A DNA stretch of 64,000 nt from Candidatus Nanopelagicales bacterium (GCA_017848795.1 JAFIHG010000041.1:1-64000); one strand, 5' to 3'; shown: positions 41,173-50,544, counted from the first letter of the stretch. Numbers and translations are program-made. Notes: generated from the letters alone by a model not told the origin.

Positions 41173-43779
41173 TCAGCTTTGTGCCATGTCGACGAAACGC
41201 GAGTAATGGCCCTGGAATGCGACGGTCACGGTGTCGGTGGGGCCGTTGCGGTGCTTGGCGAGGATGATGTCGGCCTCGCCGGCGCGGGGGGATTCGCGTT
41301 CGTACATGTCCTCACGATGCAACAGCAGTACGACGTCGGCGTCCTGCTCGATCGAGTTGTGAACGGCGACACCATTCGCAATGAAATTGTGCCGTTCGAG
41401 CACCGTCGCGTCGAAGACGTCCTCGCAACCGTCGTGCGTGATGGACACGATCGCGTCCCACAACACATCGTTCGTCGCCAACATCTCCAGTTCGGCGTTG
41501 TCCAGAACTGCCGCTACGCGCCCGAGGCGCTCGCGGCTCGCCGAATGCTCCCCCATCGCCGTGCCGCGATAGGCCGTGCCCATCGCCGCCCGCACGTCGT
41601 CCCAAACCCGGACCGGCACAGTGTCGACGTTGGGGTTCGCAGACTTGGTTCGCACGATGTCGAGCAAGCGGGTAGCCGCGCTGCTACGCGCGCCGTGAAC
41701 TCCGATCTCTGCGAGGAACCTACGTTGGTCATCAGAGCCAACGATGTCGAGGGTGTGCACCGGCCGATGGTGGCCGTGGGACGTGGTCCTCACTCGGCCG
41801 CTGATTCCGAACCGGAGCAAGAGCCGGCTGATGTCGTCCACCAGCCGTCGGCTCGTCGAGCTGTAGAACACACGACCGCCCGCACCGTGACGGTTGACGG
41901 TGACCGAGCCGTCTGTCGCCCACAGATGCTGCAGGAACAGTGCGAGCTGGGGTTTCGGGAGGGCGGCGACGCCTGGCGGTACGAACTTCTCATGTGGTCG
42001 TATACCGAAGAGCCCCAGGCCGTCCAACCACGCGGCGATCGGGTTGCGACGCCCTCGCGCCAGGCGACATGGCGCGGATAGTCGCAATGTCGTGCAGCGC
42101 GCCATTGCAGAGTCGTCGCGAACCGGCTCGATACCGAAGTGCTCGGCGGCCGACCTGACCGCTGCCAGGTTCGCCTCGTCCGCGCTGGCATAGCGGATCG
42201 GCTGCCGGCGCACGAATGACCCATCGCCCAGCAGATGGGCCAACATGACCACTTCGGCGTCGGCCCAGGGCGTCTGCTCACGCGGCGCGCAGACGTGACG
42301 CGGGACCGCGAGCCGGACCCCCGGTGCGAGATCGCCCAGAGCGCGCCAGCCTTCGTACGTGAGGAAGGGGTGGTTGGCGGTCGCGCGGACCTCCTTGCCG
42401 GACGCTAGGCGCAGCCGGAACACCTCGCGCCTACCCGTCGGGAACACGTGGGTGAGTGTGGAGCGCACATAGCGCAATGAGTCGTCGAGGGCCCACACCT
42501 CCACATCACGCTCGCCCGAGGCGTACAACTCGCCCATCGCGACCTCGGCGCCGGTGTCGGCGCGCAGCACGCGCGTGTCCGCCGTGAGGCAGCCCGATTC
42601 GCGGAGGTCGCTGATCAGCGGCTTCTTGTCGGTGCGCTGCTCGGGGCCGCGGTTGAGCTGGCTGATCGCGATGACCGGGACCTCGAGCTCCTTGGCCAGC
42701 AGCTTGATCGAGCGGGAGAACTCCGAGACCTCGGTCTGCCGGCTCTCGACCTTCTTGCCCGAGGTCATCAGCTGCAGGTAGTCGATGACGACGAGCTGCA
42801 GGTCGTTGCGCTGCTTGAGCCGCCGGCACTTGGCGCGGATCTCCATCATCGTGAGGTTCGGGCTGTCGTCGATGAACAACGGCGCCTCGGACACCCGGCC
42901 CATGTGGCGTGCCAGCTTGGTCCAGTCGTTGTCGCTCATCGTGCCGCCGCGCAGGTGGTTGAGCCCGATCGTCGCCTCGGCCGACAGCAGCCGCATGGTG
43001 ATCTCCTGGCGGCTCATCTCCAGGCTGAAGATGGCGCTGGTCAGGCCATGCTTGATGGAGGCCGAACGTGCCAGGTCCAGGCCGATCGTGCTCTTGCCGA
43101 CGCCCGGTCGTGCCGCGATGACGATCATCTGCCCGGGATGCATGCCGTTCATCCGGGCGTCGAGGTCCTGGAACCCGGTCGGGACCCCGGTCATCTTGCC
43201 GCCGCGGGAGGCGATCGCCTCGATCTCCTCGAGCGTGGACGGCATGATCTCGCGCAGCGGCAGGTAGTCCTCGGCGGTGCGCTTGTCGGTCACGTCGTAG
43301 ACCGCGGCCTGCGCGCGGTCCACGATCCCGTCGACGTCGCCCTCGCCGGCGTACGCCAGCTGCGTGATGCGGGTGCCCGCCTCGACCAGCCGCCGCAGGA
43401 TGGCGCGCTCGCGCACGATCCGCGCGTAGTAGTCGGCGTTCGCCGCAGTGGGGACGCTCGCCACCAGCGTGTGCAGGTACGGCGCGCCGCCCACCCGGCC
43501 GAGGTCCCCGGTGCGGGTCAGCTCGGCGGCGACCGTGACGGCGTCCGCGGGCTCGCCGCGCCCGTACAGGTCGATGACCGCGGCGTAGATGCTCGCGTGC
43601 GCCGGGCGGTAGAAGTCGGTCTCCCGGATCGTCTCCACCACGTCGGCGATCGCGTCCTTGGACAGCAGCATCGCGCCGAGCACCGACTGCTCGGCTGGCA
43701 CGTCCTGCGGCGGGGTGCGGTCCGGGCCGGAACCGTAGCCGTCGTAACCGTCGTGGTCGCGCAGCTCGACGACGCTCAC
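41173..43779 (-). CDS. dnaB: Replicative DNA helicase DnaB, interrupted by an intein
   Basis: The 868-residue precursor is the hexameric replication-fork helicase. The N-terminal DnaB domain begins at about residue 24 (PPQDVPAEQSVLGAMLLSKD), and the RecA-like ATPase has its Walker A in AARPGVGKST (222-231) and its Walker B region in LQLVVIDYLQLM. Residues 397-808 are an intein. After splicing, SDLRESG joins SIEQDADVVLLLHRED, giving a mature protein of about 456 residues, the normal DnaB length. GTG 43779 follows GGAGGTGCC. It lies at the end of the ssb/ribosomal protein neighbourhood as in other actinobacteria, but 2.8 kb away from rplI. Confidence 0.97.
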   Translation of the reverse strand: MSVVELRDHDGYDGYGSGPDRTPPQDVPAEQSVLGAMLLSKDAIADVVETIRETDFYRPAHASIYAAVIDLYGRGEPADAVTVAAELTRTGDLGRVGGAPYLHTLVASVPTAANADYYARIVRERAILRRLVEAGTRITQLAYAGEGDVDGIVDRAQAAVYDVTDKRTAEDYLPLREIMPSTLEEIEAIASRGGKMTGVPTGFQDLDARMNGMHPGQMIVIAARPGVGKSTIGLDLARSASIKHGLTSAIFSLEMSRQEITMRLLSAEATIGLNHLRGGTMSDNDWTKLARHMGRVSEAPLFIDDSPNLTMMEIRAKCRRLKQRNDLQLVVIDYLQLMTSGKKVESRQTEVSEFSRSIKLLAKELEVPVIAISQLNRGPEQRTDKKPLISDLRESGCLTADTRVLRADTGAEVAMGELYASGERDVEVWALDDSLRYVRSTLTHVFPTGRREVFRLRLASGKEVRATANHPFLTYEGWRALGDLAPGVRLAVPRHVCAPREQTPWADAEVVMLAHLLGDGSFVRRQPIRYASADEANLAAVRSAAEHFGIEPVRDDSAMARCTTLRLSAPCRLARGRRNPIAAWLDGLGLFGIRPHEKFVPPGVAALPKPQLALFLQHLWATDGSVTVNRHGAGGRVFYSSTSRRLVDDISRLLLRFGISGRVRTTSHGHHRPVHTLDIVGSDDQRRFLAEIGVHGARSSAATRLLDIVRTKSANPNVDTVPVRVWDDVRAAMGTAYRGTAMGEHSASRERLGRVAAVLDNAELEMLATNDVLWDAIVSITHDGCEDVFDATVLERHNFIANGVAVHNSIEQDADVVLLLHREDMYERESPRAGEADIILAKHRNGPTDTVTVAFQGHYSRFVDMAQS
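41356..42591 (-). other. DnaB intein with LAGLIDADG-type homing endonuclease domain (412 residues)
   Basis: The intein starts at Cys397 (CLTADTRVLRADTGAEV, block A) and ends with VAVHN at 808, followed by Ser as the +1 residue. Block B is RATANHPFLT, and block F is DVFDATVLERHNFIANG. Two dodecapeptide motifs, LAHLLGDGSF (about 513-522) and LQHLWATDGSV (about 616-626), carry the aspartates of a LAGLIDADG endonuclease, so both splicing and homing parts appear intact. The insertion point in the conserved RESG/SIEQ sequence is the one used by the Ssp and Rma DnaB inteins. Confidence 0.96.
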
Positions 43780-43979
43780 GGCACCTCCTCCGACCCGTCC
43801 TGTCGATCCGCCCGTACGTGTGTACGAGGCACGGGATCGATGATCGTGCAGGCCTGTGACAGTGCTGCCGCGTCCGCGGCCCGTGCCGAGGACTTCCCCC
43901 ACCGCCAGGTCACGGCGGGGAACGTTAGGGATGAGGGCCGCGACGCGCCAAAGGATCGATCTTGGATCGTCCCGGCGGC

Positions 43980-44045
43980 TGTGGACAACGTCGTGGACAG
44001 CGTGTGAACCGCGCCGAGCGGGGCGGTTCACAGTGTTGTGGACAA
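43980..44045. promoter_or_regulatory. DnaA-box-like cluster with hairpin upstream of dnaB
   Basis: TGTGGACAA, the complement of the actinobacterial DnaA box TTGTCCACA, occurs at 43980-43988 and 44037-44045, with a weaker CGTGGACAG at 43992-44000. Between them GTGAACCGC (44004-44012) and GCGGTTCAC (44023-44031) form a perfect 9-bp stem. The rest of 43780-44232 shows no gene. Confidence 0.6.
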
Positions 44046-44232
44046 CCCGGGGATAACCGGACGAAAACCCCCATAACGTACCGCTGACCTGCGGCGATGC
44101 TTCACACACCCTGGGGAGGAAAAATAGTTGGTCCGGCGTTCCAGGGCGCGGACGCGCGGGCCGGTCGGAAGGAGCGCGGCGCTAGCGGCGGCGCCGTACC
44201 GGCCCGCGACGCCCGCCTGGCACAGTGAGCGG

Positions 44233-45576
44233 GTGAGCGCCGGACCGCCCCCGCGATCCCAGCTGCGGCGGGTGACCGACCGCAGCATCGCCCGGCTCGC
44301 GGTCCCCGCCTTCGGCGCTCTTGTGGCCCAGCCGCTCTACCTGCTCGTCGACGCCGCCGTCGTCGGCACCCTCGGCACCGAGCCGCTCGCCGGACTGGGT
44401 GCCGCCGGCACGGTGTTCGCGCTGGTGGTCGGGCTGTGCATCTTCCTCGCGTACGCCACGACGTCGTCGGTGGCGCGGCGCGTCGGCGCGGGGGACTGGG
44501 CTGGCGGGGTCGCGCACGGGTTGGCGGGCATGGTGCTGGGGTGCGGCCTCGGGACCGTCCTCGGCCTGCTGACCTGGCCGCTCGCCGAGCCGGTGGTGGC
44601 GGCGCTCGGGGTGTCGCCTGCCGCGGCGCCCTACGCCGTCGCGTACCTGCACGTCATCGCCTGGGCGATGCCGGCGGTGCTCGCCGGTACGGCCGGCGTC
44701 GGCGTGCTGCGGGGCCTGCAGGACACCCGCACCACCCTCGTCGTCACGTTGCTCGCGGTCGCGCTGAACACCGGCCTGTCGCTCTACCTGGTGCTCGTCG
44801 CGGGCTGGGGGATCCGCGGCTCCGCGTTCGCGACCGCGGTGGCGGAGGTGGTGCAGGCCGCCGCGTACGCCGCCGTCCTGGTCCGGGTCGCCCGCCGTCA
44901 TCGGGTGCCGCTGCGCCCGACCGGCGACGGGATCCTCTCCGCCGCTCGCGACGGTGCTCCGCTGTTCTGGCGTACCGCGGCGCTGCGCGCGGTCTTCCTC
45001 GTCGCGGCGTCCGTGGCGGCCCGGCTCGGCGACGCCGACCTGGCGGCCTACCACGTGAGCTTCCAGATCTGGACGCTGCTCGCGCTCGCCGCCGACGCGC
45101 TGGCGATCGCGGGCCAGGCGCTGCTCGGACTGCGCCTGGGCGCGGCCGACCTACCCGGTGCGCGCCACGTCACGACCCGGCTGGTGGTGCTCGGCGCCTG
45201 GCTCGGGCTGGCGTTGGGAGCGGCGCTGCTGCTCGCACGTCCCTGGCTGCCCGGCTGGTTCAGCGCGGATCCGGCCGTGCAGGCGCTCGTCGCCGGGTGC
45301 CTGCTCGTCGTGGCCGTGCAGCAGCCCCTCGCCGGGCCGGTGTTCGCCCTCGACGGCATCCTGATCGGCGCCGGTGACGGGCGCTGGCTCGCCGGCGCGG
45401 GCACGGTGATGCTTCTGGCCTTCGTCCCCGCGGCGTGGCTCGTCGCGGCCGGCTCGCTCGGGGTCGTCGCGCTCTGGTGGGCGTTGACCTGGTTCATGCT
45501 GGTGCGCGGGGCGCTGCTCGCGTACCGCGCCCGCGGGGACCGCTGGATGCGCCTCACACCGGCGCGAAGTCGCTGA
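44233..45576 (+). CDS. MATE-family efflux transporter (DinF-like)
   Basis: This 447-residue protein has 12 hydrophobic helices in two MATE repeats. The N-terminal IARLAVPAFGALVAQPLYLLVD and VVGTLGTEPLAGLGAAGTV blocks and the central RGLQDTRTTLVV (the DinF-type RGxQDT motif) place it in the DinF branch, which uses Na+ or H+ gradients to export cationic or lipophilic compounds. GTG 44233 precedes SAGPPPRSQLRRVTDRSIAR. It is divergent from dnaB and overlaps the convergent DUF6174 lipoprotein gene by 23 bp. Confidence 0.92.
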   Translation: MSAGPPPRSQLRRVTDRSIARLAVPAFGALVAQPLYLLVDAAVVGTLGTEPLAGLGAAGTVFALVVGLCIFLAYATTSSVARRVGAGDWAGGVAHGLAGMVLGCGLGTVLGLLTWPLAEPVVAALGVSPAAAPYAVAYLHVIAWAMPAVLAGTAGVGVLRGLQDTRTTLVVTLLAVALNTGLSLYLVLVAGWGIRGSAFATAVAEVVQAAAYAAVLVRVARRHRVPLRPTGDGILSAARDGAPLFWRTAALRAVFLVAASVAARLGDADLAAYHVSFQIWTLLALAADALAIAGQALLGLRLGAADLPGARHVTTRLVVLGAWLGLALGAALLLARPWLPGWFSADPAVQALVAGCLLVVAVQQPLAGPVFALDGILIGAGDGRWLAGAGTVMLLAFVPAAWLVAAGSLGVVALWWALTWFMLVRGALLAYRARGDRWMRLTPARSR

Positions 45577-46024
45577 CGCCCCAGGCGATCTCGTCGTCGA
45601 CGGCGTTCTTGATCCAGTCGATCGATACCGACCTCGGTACCCCCGTGCGCGGGTCGTAGCGCGCCTCGACCGTCGGGCCCGGGGTCGTCTCGGCGCGTAC
45701 CGCCTCGTCGAGGATCTCGTCGATCGTGGGCAGTTCCGGGCGGCGCCCGCGCTGGTCGTCGAGCGGCTCGGCGTCAACGACGTCCTGGCCGTCGACAGTG
45801 ATGCGCCAGCGGCCGTACGTCGGGCAGAAGCACATCACGTCGACCGTGAACTCGTACGCGGACGGGCGGGTCCGCTCCCAGAGCCGCTGCGCCTGCTGGG
45901 CCGCCCCCTCCACCGACGCGCTCGCGGACCGTTCCGGGACCGCCTGCGAGTCGGGAAGCGCCGTGCCGCAGCCCGCGAGGAGCAGCGCCAACGCGCCGTA
46001 CGTCACGTGCCGGGTGCCGCGCAT
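45554..46024 (-). CDS. DUF6174-like lipoprotein
   Basis: This 156-residue protein has a lipoprotein signal (GALALLLAGCGTALP, lipobox LAGC with the acylated cysteine near residue 19). The mature part contains RTRPSAYEFTVDVMCFCPTYGRWRITVDG and the C-terminal ARYDPRTGVPRSVSIDWIKN and DDEIAWGVSDF, which fit the DUF6174 family. Two cysteines (CFC) lie in the core. It is probably anchored on the outer face of the membrane; the function is unknown. It is divergent from the phosphatase gene with 81 bp between. Confidence 0.82.
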   Translation of the reverse strand: MRGTRHVTYGALALLLAGCGTALPDSQAVPERSASASVEGAAQQAQRLWERTRPSAYEFTVDVMCFCPTYGRWRITVDGQDVVDAEPLDDQRGRRPELPTIDEILDEAVRAETTPGPTVEARYDPRTGVPRSVSIDWIKNAVDDEIAWGVSDFAPV

Positions 46025-46105
46025 GACGCTCGGACGCCGCCCCACCCGTCGTGGTTCCGCGGAGCAGGGCGTGGACCCACCGGCGCGGTTTGGCATGGTG
46101 GAGGC

Positions 46106-46594
46106 ATGCGCGTGACCGTCGTCTGCTCGGGCAACATCTGCCGCTCCCCGATGGCCGAGGTGGTGCTGCAGGCCGCGCTCGCGGACAGCGGGCTCGGCGA
46201 TCAGGTGGTCGTGGACTCGGCCGGCACCGGCGACTGGCACGTCGGGGGACCGGCCGACCGGCGGGCGGTCGCGATGCTGCGCGAGCACGGGTACGACGGC
46301 AGCGCACACCGCGCCCAGCAGTTCACCGAGCAGTCGTGGTCCCCCGAGCCGCACCTCGTGCTGGCCGCGGACCGCGGCCACCTGCGCCGGCTGCGGCGGC
46401 TCGGCGACGGCACCGAGGACGTCCGGCTGCTGCGCTCGTTCGATCCCGCGCTCGCGGGCGCCGACGAACGCGACCCGGAGCTCGACCTGCCCGATCCGTA
46501 CTACGACGGCAACTTCGCCGAGGTCATGGAGATGGTGCAGGCCGCCGTGCCGGGCCTCGTCGCGTACGTCCGCGACCGCCTGGCAGGTCCCTGA
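46106..46594 (+). CDS. Low-molecular-weight protein-tyrosine phosphatase
   Basis: This 162-residue protein has the CX5R catalytic loop near its start, CSGNICRS with C7 and R13, and the acid loop DPYYDG (about 133-138) with the general-acid aspartate. VDSAGTGDWHVGGPADRRA is the usual third block. It should dephosphorylate tyrosine, or possibly arginine, residues of proteins; in actinobacteria relatives of PtpA are secreted or regulate envelope enzymes. ATG 46106 follows GGAGG by a very short spacer. It converges on rplI. Confidence 0.93.
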   Translation: MRVTVVCSGNICRSPMAEVVLQAALADSGLGDQVVVDSAGTGDWHVGGPADRRAVAMLREHGYDGSAHRAQQFTEQSWSPEPHLVLAADRGHLRRLRRLGDGTEDVRLLRSFDPALAGADERDPELDLPDPYYDGNFAEVMEMVQAAVPGLVAYVRDRLAGP

Positions 46595-46612
46595 GGCCCC
46601 GCGGGAGGCGTG

Positions 46613-47059
46613 TCAGGCCGGAACGACCTGGACGGTGAGGGTCGCCACCGACTCCGGGTGCAGGCGCACGGTCACCTGGTGCGAGCCGACCGTCTTGATC
46701 GGGCCGGGGATCTGCACCTTGCGCTTGTCGACCGCCGGGCCGCCGGCCGCGGTGATCGCGTCCACGACGTCGCCGACCGTCACGGCACCGAACAGCCGCC
46801 CGCCGTCGCCGCTGCGCGCCGCGATCGACACCTTGGCCGCCTCCAGCTGGGCGCGTACCTGCTCGGCGGTGTCCAGGTCGCGGATCTCGCGCGCCGCCCG
46901 GGCCCGCTTGATCTGCGTGACCTGCTTCTCGCCGCCCTTGGTCCACGGGGTCGCGAGGCCGCGGGGCAGCAGGTAGTTGCGGCCGTAGCCGTCCTTGACC
47001 TCGACGACATCGCCCGGCTCGCCGAGCCCGGTGACGTCCTGGGTGAGGATGAGCTTCAT
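46613..47059 (-). CDS. rplI: Large ribosomal subunit protein bL9
   Basis: This 148-residue protein is bL9, which bridges ribosomal domains. The N-terminal RNA-binding domain reads [36 protein letters not shown], with a long connecting helix (residues about 45-80) and a C-terminal domain ending [15 protein letters not shown]. Length is standard. It follows rpsR by 10 bp in the rpsF-ssb-rpsR-rplI operon and is the last gene, since the phosphatase gene converges on it. Confidence 0.98.
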   Translation of the reverse strand: MKLILTQDVTGLGEPGDVVEVKDGYGRNYLLPRGLATPWTKGGEKQVTQIKRARAAREIRDLDTAEQVRAQLEAAKVSIAARSGDGGRLFGAVTVGDVVDAITAAGGPAVDKRKVQIPGPIKTVGSHQVTVRLHPESVATLTVQVVPA

Positions 47060-47069
47060 CGCCTCGCTC

Positions 47070-47306
47070 CTAGCGGTTCGTCGAGGTGTACGGCAGCAGC
47101 GCCATCTCGCGCGCGTTCTTGATGGCGATCGCGAGGTCGCGCTGCTCCTGCACGGTCACGCCGGTGACCCGCCGGGCCCGGATCTTGCCGCGGTCCGAGA
47201 TGAACTTGCGCAGCAGCGCCGTGTCCTTGTAGTCGATCTTGGTGATCTTCGCGGCCTTGAGCGGGTTCTGCTTCTTCTTCGGCTTGCGCACTATGGGCTT
47301 GGCCAT
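47070..47306 (-). CDS. rpsR: Small ribosomal subunit protein bS18
   Basis: This 78-residue protein is bS18, which pairs with bS6 on the platform of the small subunit. The hallmark segment is [31 protein letters not shown], followed by [20 protein letters not shown]. It lacks the extra zinc-binding cysteines of the C+ form. It is placed between ssb and rplI, and the start ATG 47306 follows GAGAAGGAGC. The 103 bp after ssb include a small GC-rich stretch with no gene. Confidence 0.98.
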   Translation of the reverse strand: MAKPIVRKPKKKQNPLKAAKITKIDYKDTALLRKFISDRGKIRARRVTGVTVQEQRDLAIAIKNAREMALLPYTSTNR

Positions 47307-47409
47307 CGTGGTGCTCCTTCTCGTGGAGCCCGGCCCTTCGCCTGCTGGCTACGGGCCGGGATGGGTCGTACGGGAAATCGCCGGGCGGGTACCCGGCCGG
47401 TGAGCCGAC

Positions 47410-47934
47410 CTAGAACGGCGGCTCGTCGTCGTAGCTCGGCGGAGACTGCGGTGCCGACTCCCAGGGGTCGCCGCCGCCCTGGCCGGACGGTGCCGGAGTG
47501 CCGCCACCGCCTCCGCCGCCGTAGCCGCCGCCCCCACCGCCGCCATACCCCCCACCGCCGCTGCCGCGCTCGGTGCGGTTGACCTTGGCCGTGGCGAAGC
47601 GCAGCACCGGGCCGATGTCGTCGACGTCCATCTCGACACTGGTGCCCTTGCCGCCCTCGCGGGTCTCGTACTGGCGGACCTTGAGCCGGCCGGTCGCGAT
47701 CACCCGCATGCCCCGGGACAGGGACTCGGCGACGTTCTCGGCGTACTGGCGCCACACGCTGCCGCGGATGTAGGTGGTGTCGCCGTCGCGCCACTCGCCG
47801 GACTGCTTGTCCAGCACCCGGGTCGAGGAGGCGATCGTGAAGTTCGCGACCGCGTGTCCGTTCGGGGTGAAACGGAGCTCGGGGTCGGCCGTCAGGTTGC
47901 CGACGACCGTGATGTTGATGTCGCCTTGCGCCAT
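47410..47934 (-). CDS. ssb: Single-stranded DNA-binding protein
   Basis: This 174-residue SSB has an OB fold over residues 1-115 ([37 protein letters not shown]-type strands, and [18 protein letters not shown]). A linker rich in glycine (repeated [10 protein letters not shown]) follows, and an acidic tail ends in DDEPPF, the peptide that binds partner proteins. It is co-transcribed with rpsF upstream and rpsR downstream. The length is normal for actinobacterial SsbA. Confidence 0.98.
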   Translation of the reverse strand: MAQGDINITVVGNLTADPELRFTPNGHAVANFTIASSTRVLDKQSGEWRDGDTTYIRGSVWRQYAENVAESLSRGMRVIATGRLKVRQYETREGGKGTSVEMDVDDIGPVLRFATAKVNRTERGSGGGGYGGGGGGGYGGGGGGGTPAPSGQGGGDPWESAPQSPPSYDDEPPF

Positions 47935-48015
47935 CGGAGGATCACCTTCCGTCGAGGGGGTGGTACGCGGAACGCTAGGTGCGCGCGGCGTGCCGTGACC
48001 AGCCGCTGCTGTGGA

Positions 48016-48303
48016 TTACGCGTCGACGCGCATGACCTTGGTGCGCAGGACCGTCTCGTTGAGCGTGAGCTGCCGGTCGAGCTCGGCGACGGCGCCCGGG
48101 TTGCACGTCAGGTCCAGCACCGCGTAGATGCCCTCGGACTTCTTGTTGATCTCGTACGCCAAGCGGCGCCGGCCCCAGATGTCGATGTTGTCGACGGTGC
48201 CGCCGTCCTTCTTCACGACCTTCAGGAACGACTCGAGGCTCGATGCGACGGTGCGCTCCTCGGAATCGGGGTCGAGGATGACCATGACCTCGTATCGACG
48301 CAT
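48016..48303 (-). CDS. rpsF: Small ribosomal subunit protein bS6
   Basis: This 95-residue protein is bS6. The N-terminal strand [16 protein letters not shown], the [23 protein letters not shown] core and the C-terminal [22 protein letters not shown] are diagnostic. ATG 48303 is used with GGAGG about 10 nt upstream. It is the first gene of the rpsF-ssb-rpsR-rplI operon and lies 150 bp from the divergent exonuclease III gene. Confidence 0.98.
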   Translation of the reverse strand: MRRYEVMVILDPDSEERTVASSLESFLKVVKKDGGTVDNIDIWGRRRLAYEINKKSEGIYAVLDLTCNPGAVAELDRQLTLNETVLRTKVMRVDA

Positions 48304-48453
48304 GCGGTGACCCGCCTCCTCTGGACTGGTACGGCCGCGGTCTCTCCGCGGCAGGAGGGTGTGCGCCCGCGCGTACGGTCGCACGAGCCGCACCATCCTA
48401 ACGGCCCCCGGCCCGTGCTCGGTCCGGCCGGTGCGGCCCGTAGTGTGCCGGAC

Positions 48454-49263
48454 GTGCGGATCGCGACCTGGAACATCAACTCGGTGAGCGTCCGGCTCGA
48501 GCGGCTGCGGGACTGGCTACGCGGGACGCAGCCCGACGTGCTGTGCCTGCAGGAGCTCAAGCTCGCCGCGGACGACTTCCCCGTCGAGGCGGTCGCCGAG
48601 CTCGGTTACGAGGTCGCCGCGCACGGCGACGGGCGCTGGAACGGCGTCGCCGTGCTGTCCCGCGTCGGGGTCACCGACGTGGTGCGGGACCTGCCCGGCC
48701 AGCCCGCGTTCGAGGGCGCCGTGGAGCCCCGCGCGATCGGGGTCACCTGCGGACCGGTCCGGGTGTGGTCGCTGTACGTGCCGAACGGGCGCTCCCCGGC
48801 CGACCCCCACTACGCGTACAAGCTGGCGTGGCTGGACGCGCTGCACCACGTGGCCGCCAGCGAGCTGACCACCGGCGCGCCCATGGCCCTGCTCGGCGAC
48901 TTCAACATCGCGCCCACGGACGCGGACGTGTACGACCCGGCGCTGTTCGTCGGTTCCACGCACGTGACGGCGCCGGAACGGGACCGGCTGGCCGCGCTGG
49001 AGACGGCCGGCCTCGTGGAGGTCGTGCCGCGTGCGCTGAAGTACGACACCAACTACACGTACTGGGACTACCGCCAGCTGTGCTTCCCGAAGAACCGCGG
49101 GATGCGGATAGACCTGGTCTACGGCTCGCCCGCGTTCGCCGATGCGGTCACCGACGCGTACGTCGACCGCGAGGCGCGCAAGCCGGGCAAGGCGCCCAAG
49201 GGCGGGCCGAAGCCGGTGCCGCCGTCCGACCACGCGCCTGTCGTTGTCGAGGTCGGCCTGTGA
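48454..49263 (+). CDS. xth: Exodeoxyribonuclease III / AP endonuclease
   Basis: This 269-residue protein is an ExoIII/APE1-type nuclease acting at abasic sites and 3' blocked ends. Catalytic blocks are [26 protein letters not shown] (metal-binding Glu), [17 protein letters not shown] (Asp/Asn), [20 protein letters not shown] and the terminal [10 protein letters not shown] (Asp-His). GTG 48454 sits right before the first strand; an apparent longer open frame upstream runs through rpsF on the other strand and is not coding. It is divergent from rpsF. A palindromic element follows its stop. Confidence 0.95.
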   Translation: MRIATWNINSVSVRLERLRDWLRGTQPDVLCLQELKLAADDFPVEAVAELGYEVAAHGDGRWNGVAVLSRVGVTDVVRDLPGQPAFEGAVEPRAIGVTCGPVRVWSLYVPNGRSPADPHYAYKLAWLDALHHVAASELTTGAPMALLGDFNIAPTDADVYDPALFVGSTHVTAPERDRLAALETAGLVEVVPRALKYDTNYTYWDYRQLCFPKNRGMRIDLVYGSPAFADAVTDAYVDREARKPGKAPKGGPKPVPPSDHAPVVVEVGL

Positions 49264-49293
49264 ACCGTCACCGAGCCGCCGCGTGATCGCCAC

Positions 49294-49376
49294 TTCGGGT
49301 CACCTGCCGCAGTTCAACTACGTTGATCCCCCCAAAGGGGCGATCTTGGGAGTCGAGCTGGCGGTTGTGACCCGAA
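49294..49376. repeat. Palindromic element (family P4) with nested hairpin
   Basis: TTCGGGTCACCTGCCGCAGT at 49294 and GCGGTTGTGACCCGAA ending at 49376 are inverted arms of 26 bp with about six mismatches. The centre contains a second hairpin, GATCCCCCCAAAGGGGCGATC split around CAAA (49324-49344). It sits between xth and femX. Confidence 0.8.
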
Positions 49377-49413
49377 CCGACGCTCTTGGATGGCGGCGCT
49401 CCGAGGCAGCGCG

Positions 49414-50544
49414 GTGAGCGCGCACGGCCCGGTGACGGTCCGGCCGATCACGGGCGCGGAGCACCTGGCGTACGCGCGCACCCGGCCCGCGGTGTCGTTC
49501 CTGCAGCTGCCCAGCTGGGCGGGGGTCAAGGCCGACTGGCGGCACCAGAGCCTGGGCTGGTTCGAGGACGGGGAGCTGGTCGGGGCGGGCCTGGTGCTGC
49601 TGCGCCAGGTGCCGCGGCTGCCGCGCTTCCTCGCCTACCTCCCGGAGGGTCCGGACCTGCCCTGGGAACGGATCACGGACCTCGGACACTGGCTCGACCC
49701 GCTCGTCACGCACCTGCGCCGGCGGGGGGCGTTCGCGGTGAAGATGGGCCCGGCCGTGCCCGTACGGCGCTGGGAGCCGGCCACCTTGAAGGCCGCGGTC
49801 GCCGACCCGCAGGTGACCCGGCTGCGTGAGGTGCCGGCGGACTGGACCGGCCCCACCGGGGCGCACCTCACCGCCGAGCTGCAGCGGCTCGGATGGCGCC
49901 GGCAGGCGGACACCGGCGCCGGGTTCGGCGACGTGCAGCCGCGGTACGTCTTCCAGCTCGCGCTCGCCGGCCGCAGCCTCGAGCAGGTGTTCGCCGGGTT
50001 CAACCAGCTGTGGCGTCGCAACGTGCGCAAGGCCCAGAAGGCGGACGTCGAGGTGAGCCGTGGGGGGTACGACGACCTGCCCGCCTTCCACGAGGTGTAC
50101 GTCGAGACGGCGCGGCGCGACGGGTTCACCCCGCGCGGGCTCGTGTACTTCCAGCGGATGTGGCACGCGATGGCGGCGGAGGACCCGGACCGGCTCACGC
50201 TGTTCCTGGCCCGGCACGAGGGCCGGCTGCTGGCGGCGACGACGCTGGTCACGGTCGGCGACCACGCGTGGTACTCGTACGGCGCGTCCACCACCGAGGG
50301 CCGCGACGTACGGCCGTCGAACGCGGTGCAGTGGGCCATGATCGAGCACGCGCACGCCGCCGGGTGCGCGGTCTACGACCTGCGCGGCATCAGCGACACC
50401 CTCGACCAGAACGACCCGCTGTTCGGACTCATCGGCTTCAAGCTCGGCACCGGTGGGTACGCCCAGGAGTACGTGGGGGAGTGGGACCTCACGCTGCGCC
50501 CGCTGCTGGCGCGCGCGGTCCGGGCCTACCTGTCCCGGCGGTAG
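49414..50544 (+). CDS. FemX/FemAB-type peptidyltransferase
   Basis: The product (376 residues) is a FemAB-family aminoacyl transferase, which adds amino acids from tRNA to lipid II or peptidoglycan side chains. Two GNAT-like halves are visible: SFLQLPSWAGVKADWRHQSLGW with GAGLVLLRQVPRLPRFLAYLPEGPDL, and later FNQLWRRNVRKAQKADVEV, ARHEGRLLAATTLV and YDLRGISDTLDQNDPLFGLIGFKLG. GTG 49414 has GAGG eight bases upstream; ATG 49390 is the alternative. The alanine-racemase-like gene that commonly follows femX is displaced 1.2 kb downstream by a toxin-antitoxin-like pair. Confidence 0.9.
   Translation: MSAHGPVTVRPITGAEHLAYARTRPAVSFLQLPSWAGVKADWRHQSLGWFEDGELVGAGLVLLRQVPRLPRFLAYLPEGPDLPWERITDLGHWLDPLVTHLRRRGAFAVKMGPAVPVRRWEPATLKAAVADPQVTRLREVPADWTGPTGAHLTAELQRLGWRRQADTGAGFGDVQPRYVFQLALAGRSLEQVFAGFNQLWRRNVRKAQKADVEVSRGGYDDLPAFHEVYVETARRDGFTPRGLVYFQRMWHAMAAEDPDRLTLFLARHEGRLLAATTLVTVGDHAWYSYGASTTEGRDVRPSNAVQWAMIEHAHAAGCAVYDLRGISDTLDQNDPLFGLIGFKLGTGGYAQEYVGEWDLTLRPLLARAVRAYLSRR

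Noticed and set aside
47854-48453. Upstream extension of the exonuclease III frame across rpsF
   Set aside because: The frame stays open by GC bias only; the conserved exonuclease domain begins at GTG 48454, and the opposite strand encodes bS6 and part of SSB.
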